A stretch of 64,000 nucleotides of DNA from JBOFIQ01 sp051654905 (GTDB taxonomy: Bacteria; Actinomycetota; Actinomycetes; Propionibacteriales; Propionibacteriaceae): positions 131,178 to 195,177 of the forward strand of contig JBOFYY010000132.1 of NCBI GenBank assembly GCA_051654905.1, given 5' to 3'. Both the position numbers and the translations under genes were made by a program. Numbering within the stretch: the first letter of the stretch is position 1; each line of letters begins with the position of its first letter. Below are positions 1 to 8,053 of the stretch, piece after piece. The notes under the pieces were generated by a model that worked only from the letters and a program-made list of their open reading frames with translations, was not told the origin of the DNA and did no database searches.

Positions 1-2495
1 ATAATCCAGATTCACTACGCCTGATATACCGTCGGTGGCTACTACAGATTGCAGCACTAGACCTCACCGCTACCGACGCTACAGCGCACCTTGAAGTAGT
101 AGCACGACAATTATCTGATCTTGCCGACGCCGTATTGGCGGCAGCTCTTGTGCTAGCTAGCAAAGAAGTAGGGGGAGTAACCCCGAAACTAGCGATCATT
201 GCTTTAGGGAAAACCGGCGCCCAAGAACTGAATTATGTCTCAGATGTTGATGTGCTATTTGTGGTTGAACCTGTCGTTGGACAAACTGAGTCCCAAGCCA
301 TAGCCCAAGGAAATTTGATCGCTGCGGCGTTGATGCGAATCTGCTCAGCACACACACCAGCTGGAACCATATGGGCTGTCGATGCTGGACTACGCCCAGA
401 AGGAAAAGCTGGGCCGTTAGCGCGCACTATGGCTGGAATGGATTCGTACTATCGAAAATGGGCGCAACCGTGGGAGTTTCAGGCGATGCTAAAAGCTCGC
501 CCTGCCGCTGGGGATCAAGAACTAGGGGAAACATTTTGTGCCATGATTGCCCCACTGGTTTGGAAAGTAGGTGACCAGCCAAGATTTGTTTCCCAATGCC
601 AAGCAATGCGGCAGCGAGTAGTATCGCTCCTGCCGCTCAAAGAGCGCACTCGAAATATAAAATTAAGTGCGGGAGGACTGCGTGATATTGAGTTTACCGC
701 GCAACTTCTGCAATTAGTTCATGGAAGAACTGATAATAATTTACGAACCCCAGCGACACTACCGGCGCTAAAAGCATTGGCAGATGGTGGCTATATTGGT
801 CGTAGCGATGGAGCAGAATTAGCGCAGCAATACCGCTTACTTCGTGTGCTAGAACATCGTCTTCAGCTAGTGACGCTCCGACGAACACATCTACTTTCCG
901 ACAATCCAACAGCACTTCGACGTCTCTCGCGCCAACTTAGTAGACAAACTTCCTACAGCGATGCAGAGTTTTTGTGGAAAACTACTGGCCCACGAGTCCT
1001 ACAACTTCACCAACAACTCTATTACTCGCCGCTACTGGAAGCAGTTGCACAAGTTCCCTCCGGCGATTTAATGCTGACTGATAATGCTGCCTGTGATCGA
1101 TTGACATCGCTAGGGTTCGTAGACTCGCGAGCAGCACTAAGACATATCGCTTCACTAACTTGTGGACTGCGCCGCGCATCGGCAATTTTGCGGGCGCTAA
1201 TGCCAGCGCTATTGGGGTGGCTTGCGCAATCTCCTCAACCAGATGCTGGATTGCTAGCATTCCGCCAACTGACCGAAGCGCTAGGAGATTCTCCATGGTT
1301 CTTAGGAGCTTTGCGCGACCAAGGAGCTATGGCTGAGCGGCTGGCAACAGTTTTGGGGCGTAGCCGGTACGTAGTCGATTTGATGACGCGCGATCCGGCG
1401 GCAGTTGCCATGCTGGCAGATGAAACGCTGCTCATACCACGATCAGCTTCCGCTATTGCTGCTGAAATGACGGCAGTAGCGTCGCGGCAATCGTCAGTAA
1501 GTGAAGCTATTGCGGCTATAAGAACGGTACGACGTCGAGAGCTATTGCGAATCAGCGTAGGGGACGTATTGCAGATCACAGATCTGGATACGGTCGGTAG
1601 TGGGCTATCAGATTTAACCTCTGCCACGATTGATGCTGCATTAAATGCTTGCGCAGGTAGCCACATCGGAGTAATTGCGATGGGGCGTTGGGGCGGTTGT
1701 GAACAAGGCTGGGGCAGCGATGCGGATGTGCAATATGTGGTAGCAGATGACGTCGATATTGCAGAAGCAACCAAGATCGTGCAACAACTGCGAACGCTAT
1801 TGGCTGCTCCCGGAACTGAACCGGCGCTCTTGATTGATGCCGAGCTACGTCCGGAAGGGAAAAATGGCCCGTTAGTGCGGAGTTTGGCTAGTTGTGACTC
1901 GTACTATCGACGTTGGTCAGCTGCCTGGGAAGCACAAGCCTTAGTACGAGCTGCGCATGGGGCGGGTAATCTTGAAGTCACCACAGCTTTTCTACAACAG
2001 ATACAGTGGCTACGAGCACCGCAAGCAGGCCCGTCTGAGGAATCCTTGCTGGATATGAGACGGCTGAAAATACGTATGGAGACAGAACGAACTCGAGGGC
2101 GTAGCGATAATCTAAAACTATCGCCCGGAGGACTTTCTGATGTGGAATGGACAGTACAGTTACTGCAATTAACACATGCGGCTCAATATCCAGAACTACA
2201 GGTAACTGGCACTATGGCAGCATTGGAAAAATTGCGGCAGCTGGAACTAATTACCTCAGAAGATGCCGCTGCGTTAGCTGCAGCATGGCGGTTTGCGTCC
2301 CGAGCACGTAATGCGACCATGTTGGTACGAGGACGTAGTAGCGATACCTTGCCAACCGATCCACGCGATGGGGCGGCAGTAGCGGTGCTTATGGGCTATG
2401 GGGCAGCAGAATGGTCACTGCTGAAAGAAGACCAGCAGCGGTTAGCTCGCCATGGGCGAACTGTAACTGACCGACTTTTCTATGGCATTAACTAA
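1..2495 (+). CDS. glnE: Bifunctional glutamine synthetase adenylyltransferase/adenylyl-removing enzyme, 5'-truncated
   Basis: The reading frame is open from base 3 of the window, so the N-terminus lies outside; about 830 residues are present against roughly 1000 for the family. GlnE attaches AMP to, and removes it from, a tyrosine of glutamine synthetase according to nitrogen status. Both nucleotidyltransferase cores are visible: an N-terminal removase half with GKTGAQELNYVSDVDVLF and a C-terminal transferase half with GRWGGCEQGWGSDADV. Each is followed by a family signature (LSAGGLRDIEF in the first half, LSPGGLSDVEW in the second). The likely substrate, GlnA, is encoded about 12 kb downstream on the other strand and keeps the target tyrosine. 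Confidence 0.95.
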   Translation, partial: NPDSLRLIYRRWLLQIAALDLTATDATAHLEVVARQLSDLADAVLAAALVLASKEVGGVTPKLAIIALGKTGAQELNYVSDVDVLFVVEPVVGQTESQAIAQGNLIAAALMRICSAHTPAGTIWAVDAGLRPEGKAGPLARTMAGMDSYYRKWAQPWEFQAMLKARPAAGDQELGETFCAMIAPLVWKVGDQPRFVSQCQAMRQRVVSLLPLKERTRNIKLSAGGLRDIEFTAQLLQLVHGRTDNNLRTPATLPALKALADGGYIGRSDGAELAQQYRLLRVLEHRLQLVTLRRTHLLSDNPTALRRLSRQLSRQTSYSDAEFLWKTTGPRVLQLHQQLYYSPLLEAVAQVPSGDLMLTDNAACDRLTSLGFVDSRAALRHIASLTCGLRRASAILRALMPALLGWLAQSPQPDAGLLAFRQLTEALGDSPWFLGALRDQGAMAERLATVLGRSRYVVDLMTRDPAAVAMLADETLLIPRSASAIAAEMTAVASRQSSVSEAIAAIRTVRRRELLRISVGDVLQITDLDTVGSGLSDLTSATIDAALNACAGSHIGVIAMGRWGGCEQGWGSDADVQYVVADDVDIAEATKIVQQLRTLLAAPGTEPALLIDAELRPEGKNGPLVRSLASCDSYYRRWSAAWEAQALVRAAHGAGNLEVTTAFLQQIQWLRAPQAGPSEESLLDMRRLKIRMETERTRGRSDNLKLSPGGLSDVEWTVQLLQLTHAAQYPELQVTGTMAALEKLRQLELITSEDAAALAAAWRFASRARNATMLVRGRSSDTLPTDPRDGAAVAVLMGYGAAEWSLLKEDQQRLARHGRTVTDRLFYGIN

Positions 2496-2546
2496 AGTTT
2501 TGGTGTCGCTTTATGACATTGGGATAGTTTTGTCGCTACAGCGAGC

Positions 2547-2552
2547 TAGCCT
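2547..2552 (+). promoter_or_regulatory. -10 element of a probable leaderless dprE1 transcript
   Basis: TAGCCT lies 6 nt before the GTG of dprE1. The only purine-rich bases upstream (GAAGG) overlap the start codon, so a leaderless mRNA fits better than Shine-Dalgarno initiation. No convincing -35 is visible. Inferred from sequence pattern only. Confidence 0.5.
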
Positions 2553-2558
2553 TAGAAG

Positions 2559-3944
2559 GTGAGCGATTCTGGTGAGAAAAAGCGGCTCGTTGGCTGGGGA
2601 CGTACCGCAGGTACCGTGGCGGAAGTTTTACGTCCAGAAAATGTTGCGCAAGTTATCGATGCAGTCACCCAAGCAGCTAATAGGGCAGATCGCGGGATCG
2701 TAGCGCGGGGGCTAGGGCGTTCTTACGGTGATGTCGCACAAAATGGCGGCGGCGTCGTGCTAGATATGACCGGACTGCAAACCATTCATGCCATCGATCC
2801 AGAGGCGGCGACCGTTGATGTCGATGCCGGGGTGAGTTTAGATGCGCTGATGAAGGCTGCCTTGCCGTATGGGCTATGGGTTCCGGTGCTTCCGGGCACA
2901 CGCCAAGTGACAGTCGGTGGTGCAATTGGGTGTGATATTCATGGGAAAAACCATCACAGTTCCGGTAGCTTTGGAAATCATATTCTTTCCTTGGATTTGG
3001 TGGTTGCTGACGGTCGGTTACTTCAACTAAAACCCGATGGCAGTAGCGACGATCCAGATGCTTCGCTTTTTTGGGCGACAATTGGCGGTATCGGATTAAC
3101 CGGTGTAATTGTGCGAGCAACTATCGCTATGACGCGCACCGAAACTGCCTATTTCATTGCCGACGGTGATGTCACAAATACTCTTGATGAAACTATCGCT
3201 TTTCACTGTGACGGATCAGAACACCGCTACGAGTATTCGTCGGCATGGTTTGATGCTATTTCACCTGAACCTAAATTGGGTCGGGCAGCAATATCGCGCG
3301 GAAATCTTGCCACAGTAGATCAACTACCGCTGAAGTTGCAGCGGAATCCGTTAGCTTTTGATGCTCCCACCTTGCTGACCTTGCCAGATATTTTCCCCAA
3401 TGGGTTGGCTAATAAGTTCACTTTCAAACCGATTGGAGAACTTTGGTATCGCAAGTCGGGAACTTATCGCGGAAAAACTCAAAACTTGACGCAGTTCTAT
3501 CACCCATTAGATCTATTCGGAGAGTGGAATCGCGCCTACGGCTCTAGAGGGTTCCTGCAATATCAGACGCTAGTACCAACTGATGCTGTCGAACCTTTCA
3601 AAGAGGTTATTCGGACGATACAAAAATCGGGACATTACTCTTTCCTGAACGTTTTCAAACTTTTTGGCCCCGGGAACCAAGCCCCGTTATCTTTCCCGAT
3701 GCATGGATGGAATGTGTGCGTAGATTTCCCAATAAAACCGGGACTAAATGATCTGGTGAATCGGCTAGATGTGATGATCCTAGAGTTTGGTGGCCGCGTT
3801 TATACCGCTAAAGATTCGCGTACTAGCGCAGAGAATTTCCACCAGATGTATCCGCGTATCGATCAATGGATTGCTACCCGACGTCGTATCGATCCAAGTG
3901 GAGTATTCCTCTCCGATATGGCTCGACGTCTTGAACTAACCTAA
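2559..3944 (+). CDS. dprE1: Decaprenylphosphoryl-beta-D-ribose 2'-oxidase-like FAD enzyme (DprE1)
   Basis: 461 aa, the usual DprE1 length. DprE1 oxidises decaprenylphosphoryl-ribose to the 2'-keto intermediate, which DprE2 reduces to the arabinose donor for cell-wall arabinan. The N-terminal FAD domain carries ARGLGRSYGDVAQNGG and the DprE1 hallmark GCDIHGKNHHSSGSFGNH. The C-terminal substrate domain has FLNVFKLFGPGNQAPLSF followed by WNVCVDF. The cysteine of WNVCVDF is residue 387 counted from the GTG start, the same number as the benzothiazinone-reactive Cys387 of the M. tuberculosis enzyme. That agreement also supports the start choice. dprE2 follows 31 bp downstream in the same orientation, so the two are probably co-transcribed. 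Confidence 0.93.
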   Translation: MSDSGEKKRLVGWGRTAGTVAEVLRPENVAQVIDAVTQAANRADRGIVARGLGRSYGDVAQNGGGVVLDMTGLQTIHAIDPEAATVDVDAGVSLDALMKAALPYGLWVPVLPGTRQVTVGGAIGCDIHGKNHHSSGSFGNHILSLDLVVADGRLLQLKPDGSSDDPDASLFWATIGGIGLTGVIVRATIAMTRTETAYFIADGDVTNTLDETIAFHCDGSEHRYEYSSAWFDAISPEPKLGRAAISRGNLATVDQLPLKLQRNPLAFDAPTLLTLPDIFPNGLANKFTFKPIGELWYRKSGTYRGKTQNLTQFYHPLDLFGEWNRAYGSRGFLQYQTLVPTDAVEPFKEVIRTIQKSGHYSFLNVFKLFGPGNQAPLSFPMHGWNVCVDFPIKPGLNDLVNRLDVMILEFGGRVYTAKDSRTSAENFHQMYPRIDQWIATRRRIDPSGVFLSDMARRLELT

Positions 3945-3975
3945 TTTCTATATTGCAAAAGCAAGGAGACCGATC

Positions 3976-4737
3976 ATGATCGATGCCGTAGGTAATCCGC
4001 AGCGGATTCTATTGTTGGGCGGTAGCTCTGATATTGGGCTAGCGATTGTTGAGGAATATCTTGCTGGAGCGCCAGCACAGGTTGTTTTAACTGCACGCTC
4101 AGGCGGTAGCGATCCAGCTCCTGCAGTTGCCAGACTAGAAGCAGCTGGAGCTAGAAGCATCGATGTGGTTGATTTTGATGCAACAGCTTTCGATACGCAT
4201 GCGGCAGTATTGGATAAAGTCTTTGCCGACGGTGATATCGACATTGCGATTGTGGCTTTTGGTTTACTGGGAGATGCCGAGGAACTATGGCAAAACCACG
4301 ATAAAGCTGTCGCTATTGCTCAAGTTAACTACACCGGCGCAGTATCAGTAGGAGTGTTGCTCGCCGAACGAATGCGCAAACAAGGTCAAGGCCAAATCAT
4401 TGCGTTAAGTTCAGTGGCTGGGGAGCGGGTGCGTAGATCTAACTTTGTTTATGGATCAACCAAGGCTGGGTTTGATGGTTTCTACTTGCAGCTAGGTGAA
4501 GCGCTACGGGGTACCGGTGTACGAGTGTTGGTGGTGCGTCCAGGAATGGTGCGTACCAGCATGACAGCGGGCATGAAAGAAGCTCCCTTAACTGTGAATG
4601 CTAGTGATGTGGCAACTGCCACAGTGAAAGCGGTCCGTTCTGGGAAAGCAGTTATTTGGGCGCCAGCTACTTTCCAGTTGGTGATGCTAGCTGTGAAACA
4701 TATTCCAGCTCCTATCATGCGGATGCTGCCGTTCTAA
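3976..4737 (+). CDS. dprE2: Decaprenylphosphoryl-2-keto-beta-D-erythro-pentose reductase (DprE2), SDR family
   Basis: 253-residue short-chain dehydrogenase. The N-terminal NAD(P)-binding loop is GGSSDIG (about residues 15-21) and the catalytic pair appears as YGSTK (Tyr-x-x-x-Lys) after SSVAGERVRRSNF. An AAGGAG ribosome binding site sits 8 nt before the ATG. Directly after dprE1 in the same orientation, it should catalyse the second half-reaction of decaprenylphosphoryl-ribose epimerisation, NADH-dependent reduction of the keto intermediate to decaprenylphosphoryl-arabinose. The pairing makes the specific call much safer than SDR homology alone would. The next gene begins one base after its stop codon, indicating an operon. 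Confidence 0.9.
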   Translation: MIDAVGNPQRILLLGGSSDIGLAIVEEYLAGAPAQVVLTARSGGSDPAPAVARLEAAGARSIDVVDFDATAFDTHAAVLDKVFADGDIDIAIVAFGLLGDAEELWQNHDKAVAIAQVNYTGAVSVGVLLAERMRKQGQGQIIALSSVAGERVRRSNFVYGSTKAGFDGFYLQLGEALRGTGVRVLVVRPGMVRTSMTAGMKEAPLTVNASDVATATVKAVRSGKAVIWAPATFQLVMLAVKHIPAPIMRMLPF

Positions 4738-4738
4738 T

Positions 4739-5720
4739 ATGCGCTCTTTCAAAGCTGTTCTTCCCGGTATTGGGTTTTGTGCGTTAGCAGGTTTAGTAGC
4801 TATGGCTGGGCGGTTGCTACTGCCAGCGGTAAGTCCATTATTGTGGGCGATTATTGCTGGAATTATTGTGACTAATGTGGTGACACTTCCGCAGAGCTGG
4901 CAGTCTGGAATTGGTTTTGTAGCAAAGAAAGTTTTACGAGTAGGCATCATCTTGTTGGGGCTGCAACTGTCGCTATCGCAGATTGCAGCGCTGGGCTGGA
5001 AGATGCTGCTAGTAGTAGTTGCGATTGTTGCGATTGGTATTGCTTCTGGGGTTTATGCTGGAAAACTTCTAGGAATCCCTAAGAAACTTACGTTGCTGAT
5101 AGCGACGGGGTTTTCTATCTGTGGTGCAGCAGCGGTAGCTGGTGCTGACGGAGTTCTCGATTCAGACGAAGAAGACGTAGCCACCGCTATTGGGTTAGTG
5201 GTTTTATGGGGTTCGCTGATGATCCCGCTTACGCCGCTATTGGCGAGGCTGAGCGGGTTAGGGGAGCGAGAAGCGGGATTCTTTATTGGCGGTTCCACTC
5301 ATGAAGTAGCACAAGTTGTAGCTGCAGCCGGCATGATCGGTAGTACTGCGCTAGCAGCGGCAGTATTGGTGAAGCTCGCGCGAGTACTCATGCTGGCTCC
5401 GGTGATTGCTGGGCTAGGGATTTGGGTTCGCCGCCAAGGGATTGCTGGTAACGGCAAGCGTCCACCGTTGGTTCCGTTATTTGTTATTGGTTTTCTGGTT
5501 GCGGCAGGTATCGCGACAACTGGTTGGATTCCTGAGGCTGTGCTGGCAGTGATTAAGCCAGGTGCAGACCTATCTACTGGCGTGTGCCATGTTTGCACTA
5601 GGTTTAGGAGTGCGAATTTCGGCATTAGCTAAAGTCGGAATACGTCCTTTTATCCTTGGGTTTATAAATACTTGTGTCGTAATACTGGTAGCTTGGCTAG
5701 GTATTGCTCTTGCGCGATAG
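4739..5720 (+). pseudogene. YeiH/UPF0324-family putative sulfate exporter with a 3' frameshift
   Basis: Multi-span membrane protein with family signatures VLRVGIILLGLQLSLSQI, FSICGAAAV and IGGSTHEVAQVVAAAG. The original frame runs to a TAA at 5630-5632 but loses homology after about base 5572, ending in GVCHVCTRFRSANFGIS. In the other frame the expected C-terminus continues: LLACAMFALGLGVRISALAK, then VGIRPFILGF and a last membrane helix ending at TAG 5718-5720. Dropping one base near 5573 restores a full-length protein of about 326 aa. So there is one extra base, through true mutation or sequencing error; the site is not a homopolymer. The gene starts one base after dprE2. YeiH proteins are predicted anion exporters and the true substrate is uncertain. 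Confidence 0.8.
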
Positions 5721-5732
5721 TCAAAAAGTAGC

Positions 5733-6137
5733 TTAGCGCTTAAAAAATGGAACCCCTAGCCCCCAGAAAACCCCAAATGTTGTGGTGTATGTGAGTACTA
5801 GCAATGGCAGGAAGTAGAAAATTTCTATACTCCGGGTTGTTAGTAAAACTAGGTTTGCAATCAAGATAATTAGAGAAAAAACCACATGTACCGGATAAGT
5901 TTCTTGTTGCTTTAACTCTTTTTTGGTGAGATAAGCGCGGTAGTGGAGTGTTATCCCGATGATTGCCAGTAATAGTGGAATAGTTGCAGCAACTTTGATT
6001 CCAACAGTATTGGTGGGAATAGTGAAAGAATGTAGAAAGATAAACGTGCTAGCTAGAAATGCAATGAATGGTCCTATCGGACTATTTCTAATAATATTTT
6101 CCATATGATTTGAGAACTCCGCTTCTAGATTCAACAT
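5733..6137 (-). CDS. Small polytopic membrane protein of unknown function
   Basis: Up to 134 aa with four predicted membrane segments: FIAFLASTFIFLHSF, VAATIPLLLAIIGITLHY, VVFSLIILIANLVLLTT and FYFLPLLVLTYTTTFGVFW. A Lys/Glu-rich loop (LTKKELKQQE) lies between the second and third, and the protein ends GVPFFKR. I do not recognise the family. The start is uncertain: the first ATG has no ribosome binding site, and a second in-frame ATG at 6104 begins MENIIRN. The gene converges on the frameshifted yeiH gene with a 12-bp gap. Base composition is more AT-rich than the flanking metabolic genes. Confidence 0.6.
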   Translation of the reverse strand: MLNLEAEFSNHMENIIRNSPIGPFIAFLASTFIFLHSFTIPTNTVGIKVAATIPLLLAIIGITLHYRAYLTKKELKQQETYPVHVVFSLIILIANLVLLTTRSIEIFYFLPLLVLTYTTTFGVFWGLGVPFFKR

Positions 6138-6249
6138 TGAGCCATGCGATAGTTTTTATTTATTTAGTCAGAATAGTTACCTAGCCTCTGGTTAGTCAAT
6201 CAGAAAATAGCTAGTGATAGTTGCTGAAGTAGCTACTGTTAGCGTCCAC

Positions 6250-6255
6250 TAGGCT
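6250..6255 (+). promoter_or_regulatory. -10 element of a probable leaderless bluB-cobT transcript
   Basis: TAGGCT followed by 7 nt and the ATG at 6263, with no Shine-Dalgarno sequence between. No cobalamin riboswitch is recognisable in the 125 bp upstream. Confidence 0.5.
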
Positions 6256-6262
6256 AGAGACT

Positions 6263-7999
6263 ATGTCGAATACGGTTCCTACTGCTTACCCTCGTCCCAG
6301 ACCTACGATCGGAGATGCTACCTCGGCAGCAGAACGAGCAGCTGCACCAGATTCCTGGGCTTTTCCGGAGGAAACGATCGAGGCGCTAAGTCAGGTTATT
6401 GGGGCACGCCGCGACATTCGTAGATTCCGGCCAGATCCAGTGCCAGCAGAATTGGTTCGTACGGTTATCGAGTCTGGGCATCTAGGGCCATCGGTAGGGC
6501 ATAGTCAGCCATGGCGTTTCATTATTATTTCTGATGCTCCAACTAGAGAGCGGGCTGCTGCCATGGCTGATGCGTTACGAATCAAACAAGCCTCAGCAAT
6601 GGAACCTGATCGTGGACAACAGCTACTCGACTTGAAACTAGAAGGGCTACGAGAAGCTCCGTTAGGTATCGTCGTAGCCTGTGACCGTCGTGCACCTGCT
6701 ATGGGAGTGCTAGGACGCGCCACCTTCACCGATGCAGATATGTGGTCATGTGCGGCAGCTATCGAAAATATGTGGCTGACGGCTCGAGCACACGGACTAG
6801 GTATGGGGTGGGTAACTCTCTTTGAACCTACTGAACTTGCAGAATTATTAGATTTGCCCGAAGGGGTAGAAACTTTAGGGTGGCTTTGTTTAGGTTGGCC
6901 AGACGAACTGCCTCCTGAGCCGGGGCTACAACGGTTAGCCTGGTCTCGTCGACTACCACTTGACGATATAATTCTGAGCGAAAAATGGCCAGCTACAGAA
7001 CCGACCGCGCTGAAACATTACTTACGCGCTCCCGCGCCAGCACAGGTAGTAGCTGCAACAGATCAAGCCGATCAACTGCTTTCACCCCCAGGTTCATTGG
7101 GAATCCTCGACCGGGCAATGGACAAGATCGCAGCCATCGGCGGTAGCGATATTACTAGCGGAACTTTAGTTTTAGTTGGAGCCGATCATCCCGTAACAGC
7201 TCTTGATATTTCAGCCTATCCAACCCATGTCACCAAAGATGTGATGCTCGCCTCAGTAGCAGGAACCTCGATAGGAGCAGTTTCTGCTACCGGTGCTGGT
7301 CTAGCGACGCTCGTCGTAGATGCTGGCGTAGCTGGCGAACCGATTCCAACTGCGATCAATATCCGCTCAGAGTTAGCTACGCGAGGCGATATTGCAACCA
7401 GCGATGCTATGTCGCTATCAGAAGTTGAACGTCTTATTGCGGCAGGACGAGACATCGGTGCTACTGCTGCAAAAACTGGACTGGTTGTACTAGGTGAAGT
7501 TGGGGTTGGAAACACCACGATAGCTACCGCACTAGCTTGTGCGCTCACCGCAACAGATCCTGCTGAAATGGTAGGAATGGGTGCTGGCTCAGATCAAGAC
7601 ATGATGGAACGTAAAGTTCAGGTTATTTCGCAAGCCTTAGCACGACGGCCAGCAATCAGCCCAGTAGATCTGTTAGCTCAGCTAGGTGGTCCGGAGTTTT
7701 GTGTACTTACCGGAGTAATTATTGGTGCTGCGCAGGGTGGTGCCGGGATTATGCTAGATGGCTTAGCGACTTCAGTCTGTGCGCTATTAGCGCGACAATT
7801 AGAGCCTGCGGTACATAGTTACTTGATTGCTGGACAGCAGAGTCGAGAACGTGCCCATCAAGTTGTTTTGGCAGAACTCGGATTGGAACCGTTGCTACAG
7901 TTACGGCTTCGTGCCGGAGAAGGTGTGGGCGCTTCGATGGCTTCATCGTTGCTGCTGCAAGGGCTTCGAATACGTCGGTTAGCGGCTCGTACCCAATAG
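6263..7999 (+). CDS. Fused 5,6-dimethylbenzimidazole synthase and nicotinate-nucleotide:DMB phosphoribosyltransferase (BluB-CobT)
   Basis: 578-aa two-domain protein. Residues ~35-250 are BluB, a flavin-destructase nitroreductase homologue (ARRDIRRFRPDPVP, LGPSVGHSQPWRF, DMWSCAAAIENMWLTARAHG) that converts reduced FMN to DMB. Residues ~265-575 are CobT, which joins DMB to a phosphoribosyl unit to give alpha-ribazole phosphate. Its hallmarks are GEVGVGNTTIATAL, MGAGSDQDMM and the C-terminal GEGVGASMASSLL, whose Glu should be the catalytic base. Such fusions are known in actinobacteria, including Propionibacterium. Fusion would channel DMB into the lower-ligand nucleotide of B12. The B12-dependent mutase MutAB lies at 22-26 kb. 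The gene stands alone between oppositely oriented and unrelated genes. Confidence 0.93.
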   Translation: MSNTVPTAYPRPRPTIGDATSAAERAAAPDSWAFPEETIEALSQVIGARRDIRRFRPDPVPAELVRTVIESGHLGPSVGHSQPWRFIIISDAPTRERAAAMADALRIKQASAMEPDRGQQLLDLKLEGLREAPLGIVVACDRRAPAMGVLGRATFTDADMWSCAAAIENMWLTARAHGLGMGWVTLFEPTELAELLDLPEGVETLGWLCLGWPDELPPEPGLQRLAWSRRLPLDDIILSEKWPATEPTALKHYLRAPAPAQVVAATDQADQLLSPPGSLGILDRAMDKIAAIGGSDITSGTLVLVGADHPVTALDISAYPTHVTKDVMLASVAGTSIGAVSATGAGLATLVVDAGVAGEPIPTAINIRSELATRGDIATSDAMSLSEVERLIAAGRDIGATAAKTGLVVLGEVGVGNTTIATALACALTATDPAEMVGMGAGSDQDMMERKVQVISQALARRPAISPVDLLAQLGGPEFCVLTGVIIGAAQGGAGIMLDGLATSVCALLARQLEPAVHSYLIAGQQSRERAHQVVLAELGLEPLLQLRLRAGEGVGASMASSLLLQGLRIRRLAARTQ

Positions 8000-8053
8000 G
8001 TTTTGAGTGCTATTGCCACGAAAAGCCGCTACAACTGCGAGAATAGTGGTGTT

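Noticed and set aside
1235..1774. Reverse-strand open frame of 179 codons inside glnE
   Set aside because: Low-complexity Ser/Ala/Thr translation typical of antisense frames; glnE is clearly coding in the other direction.
6138..6262. Cobalamin riboswitch upstream of bluB-cobT
   Set aside because: No B12-box-like sequence is visible and the gene appears leaderless.
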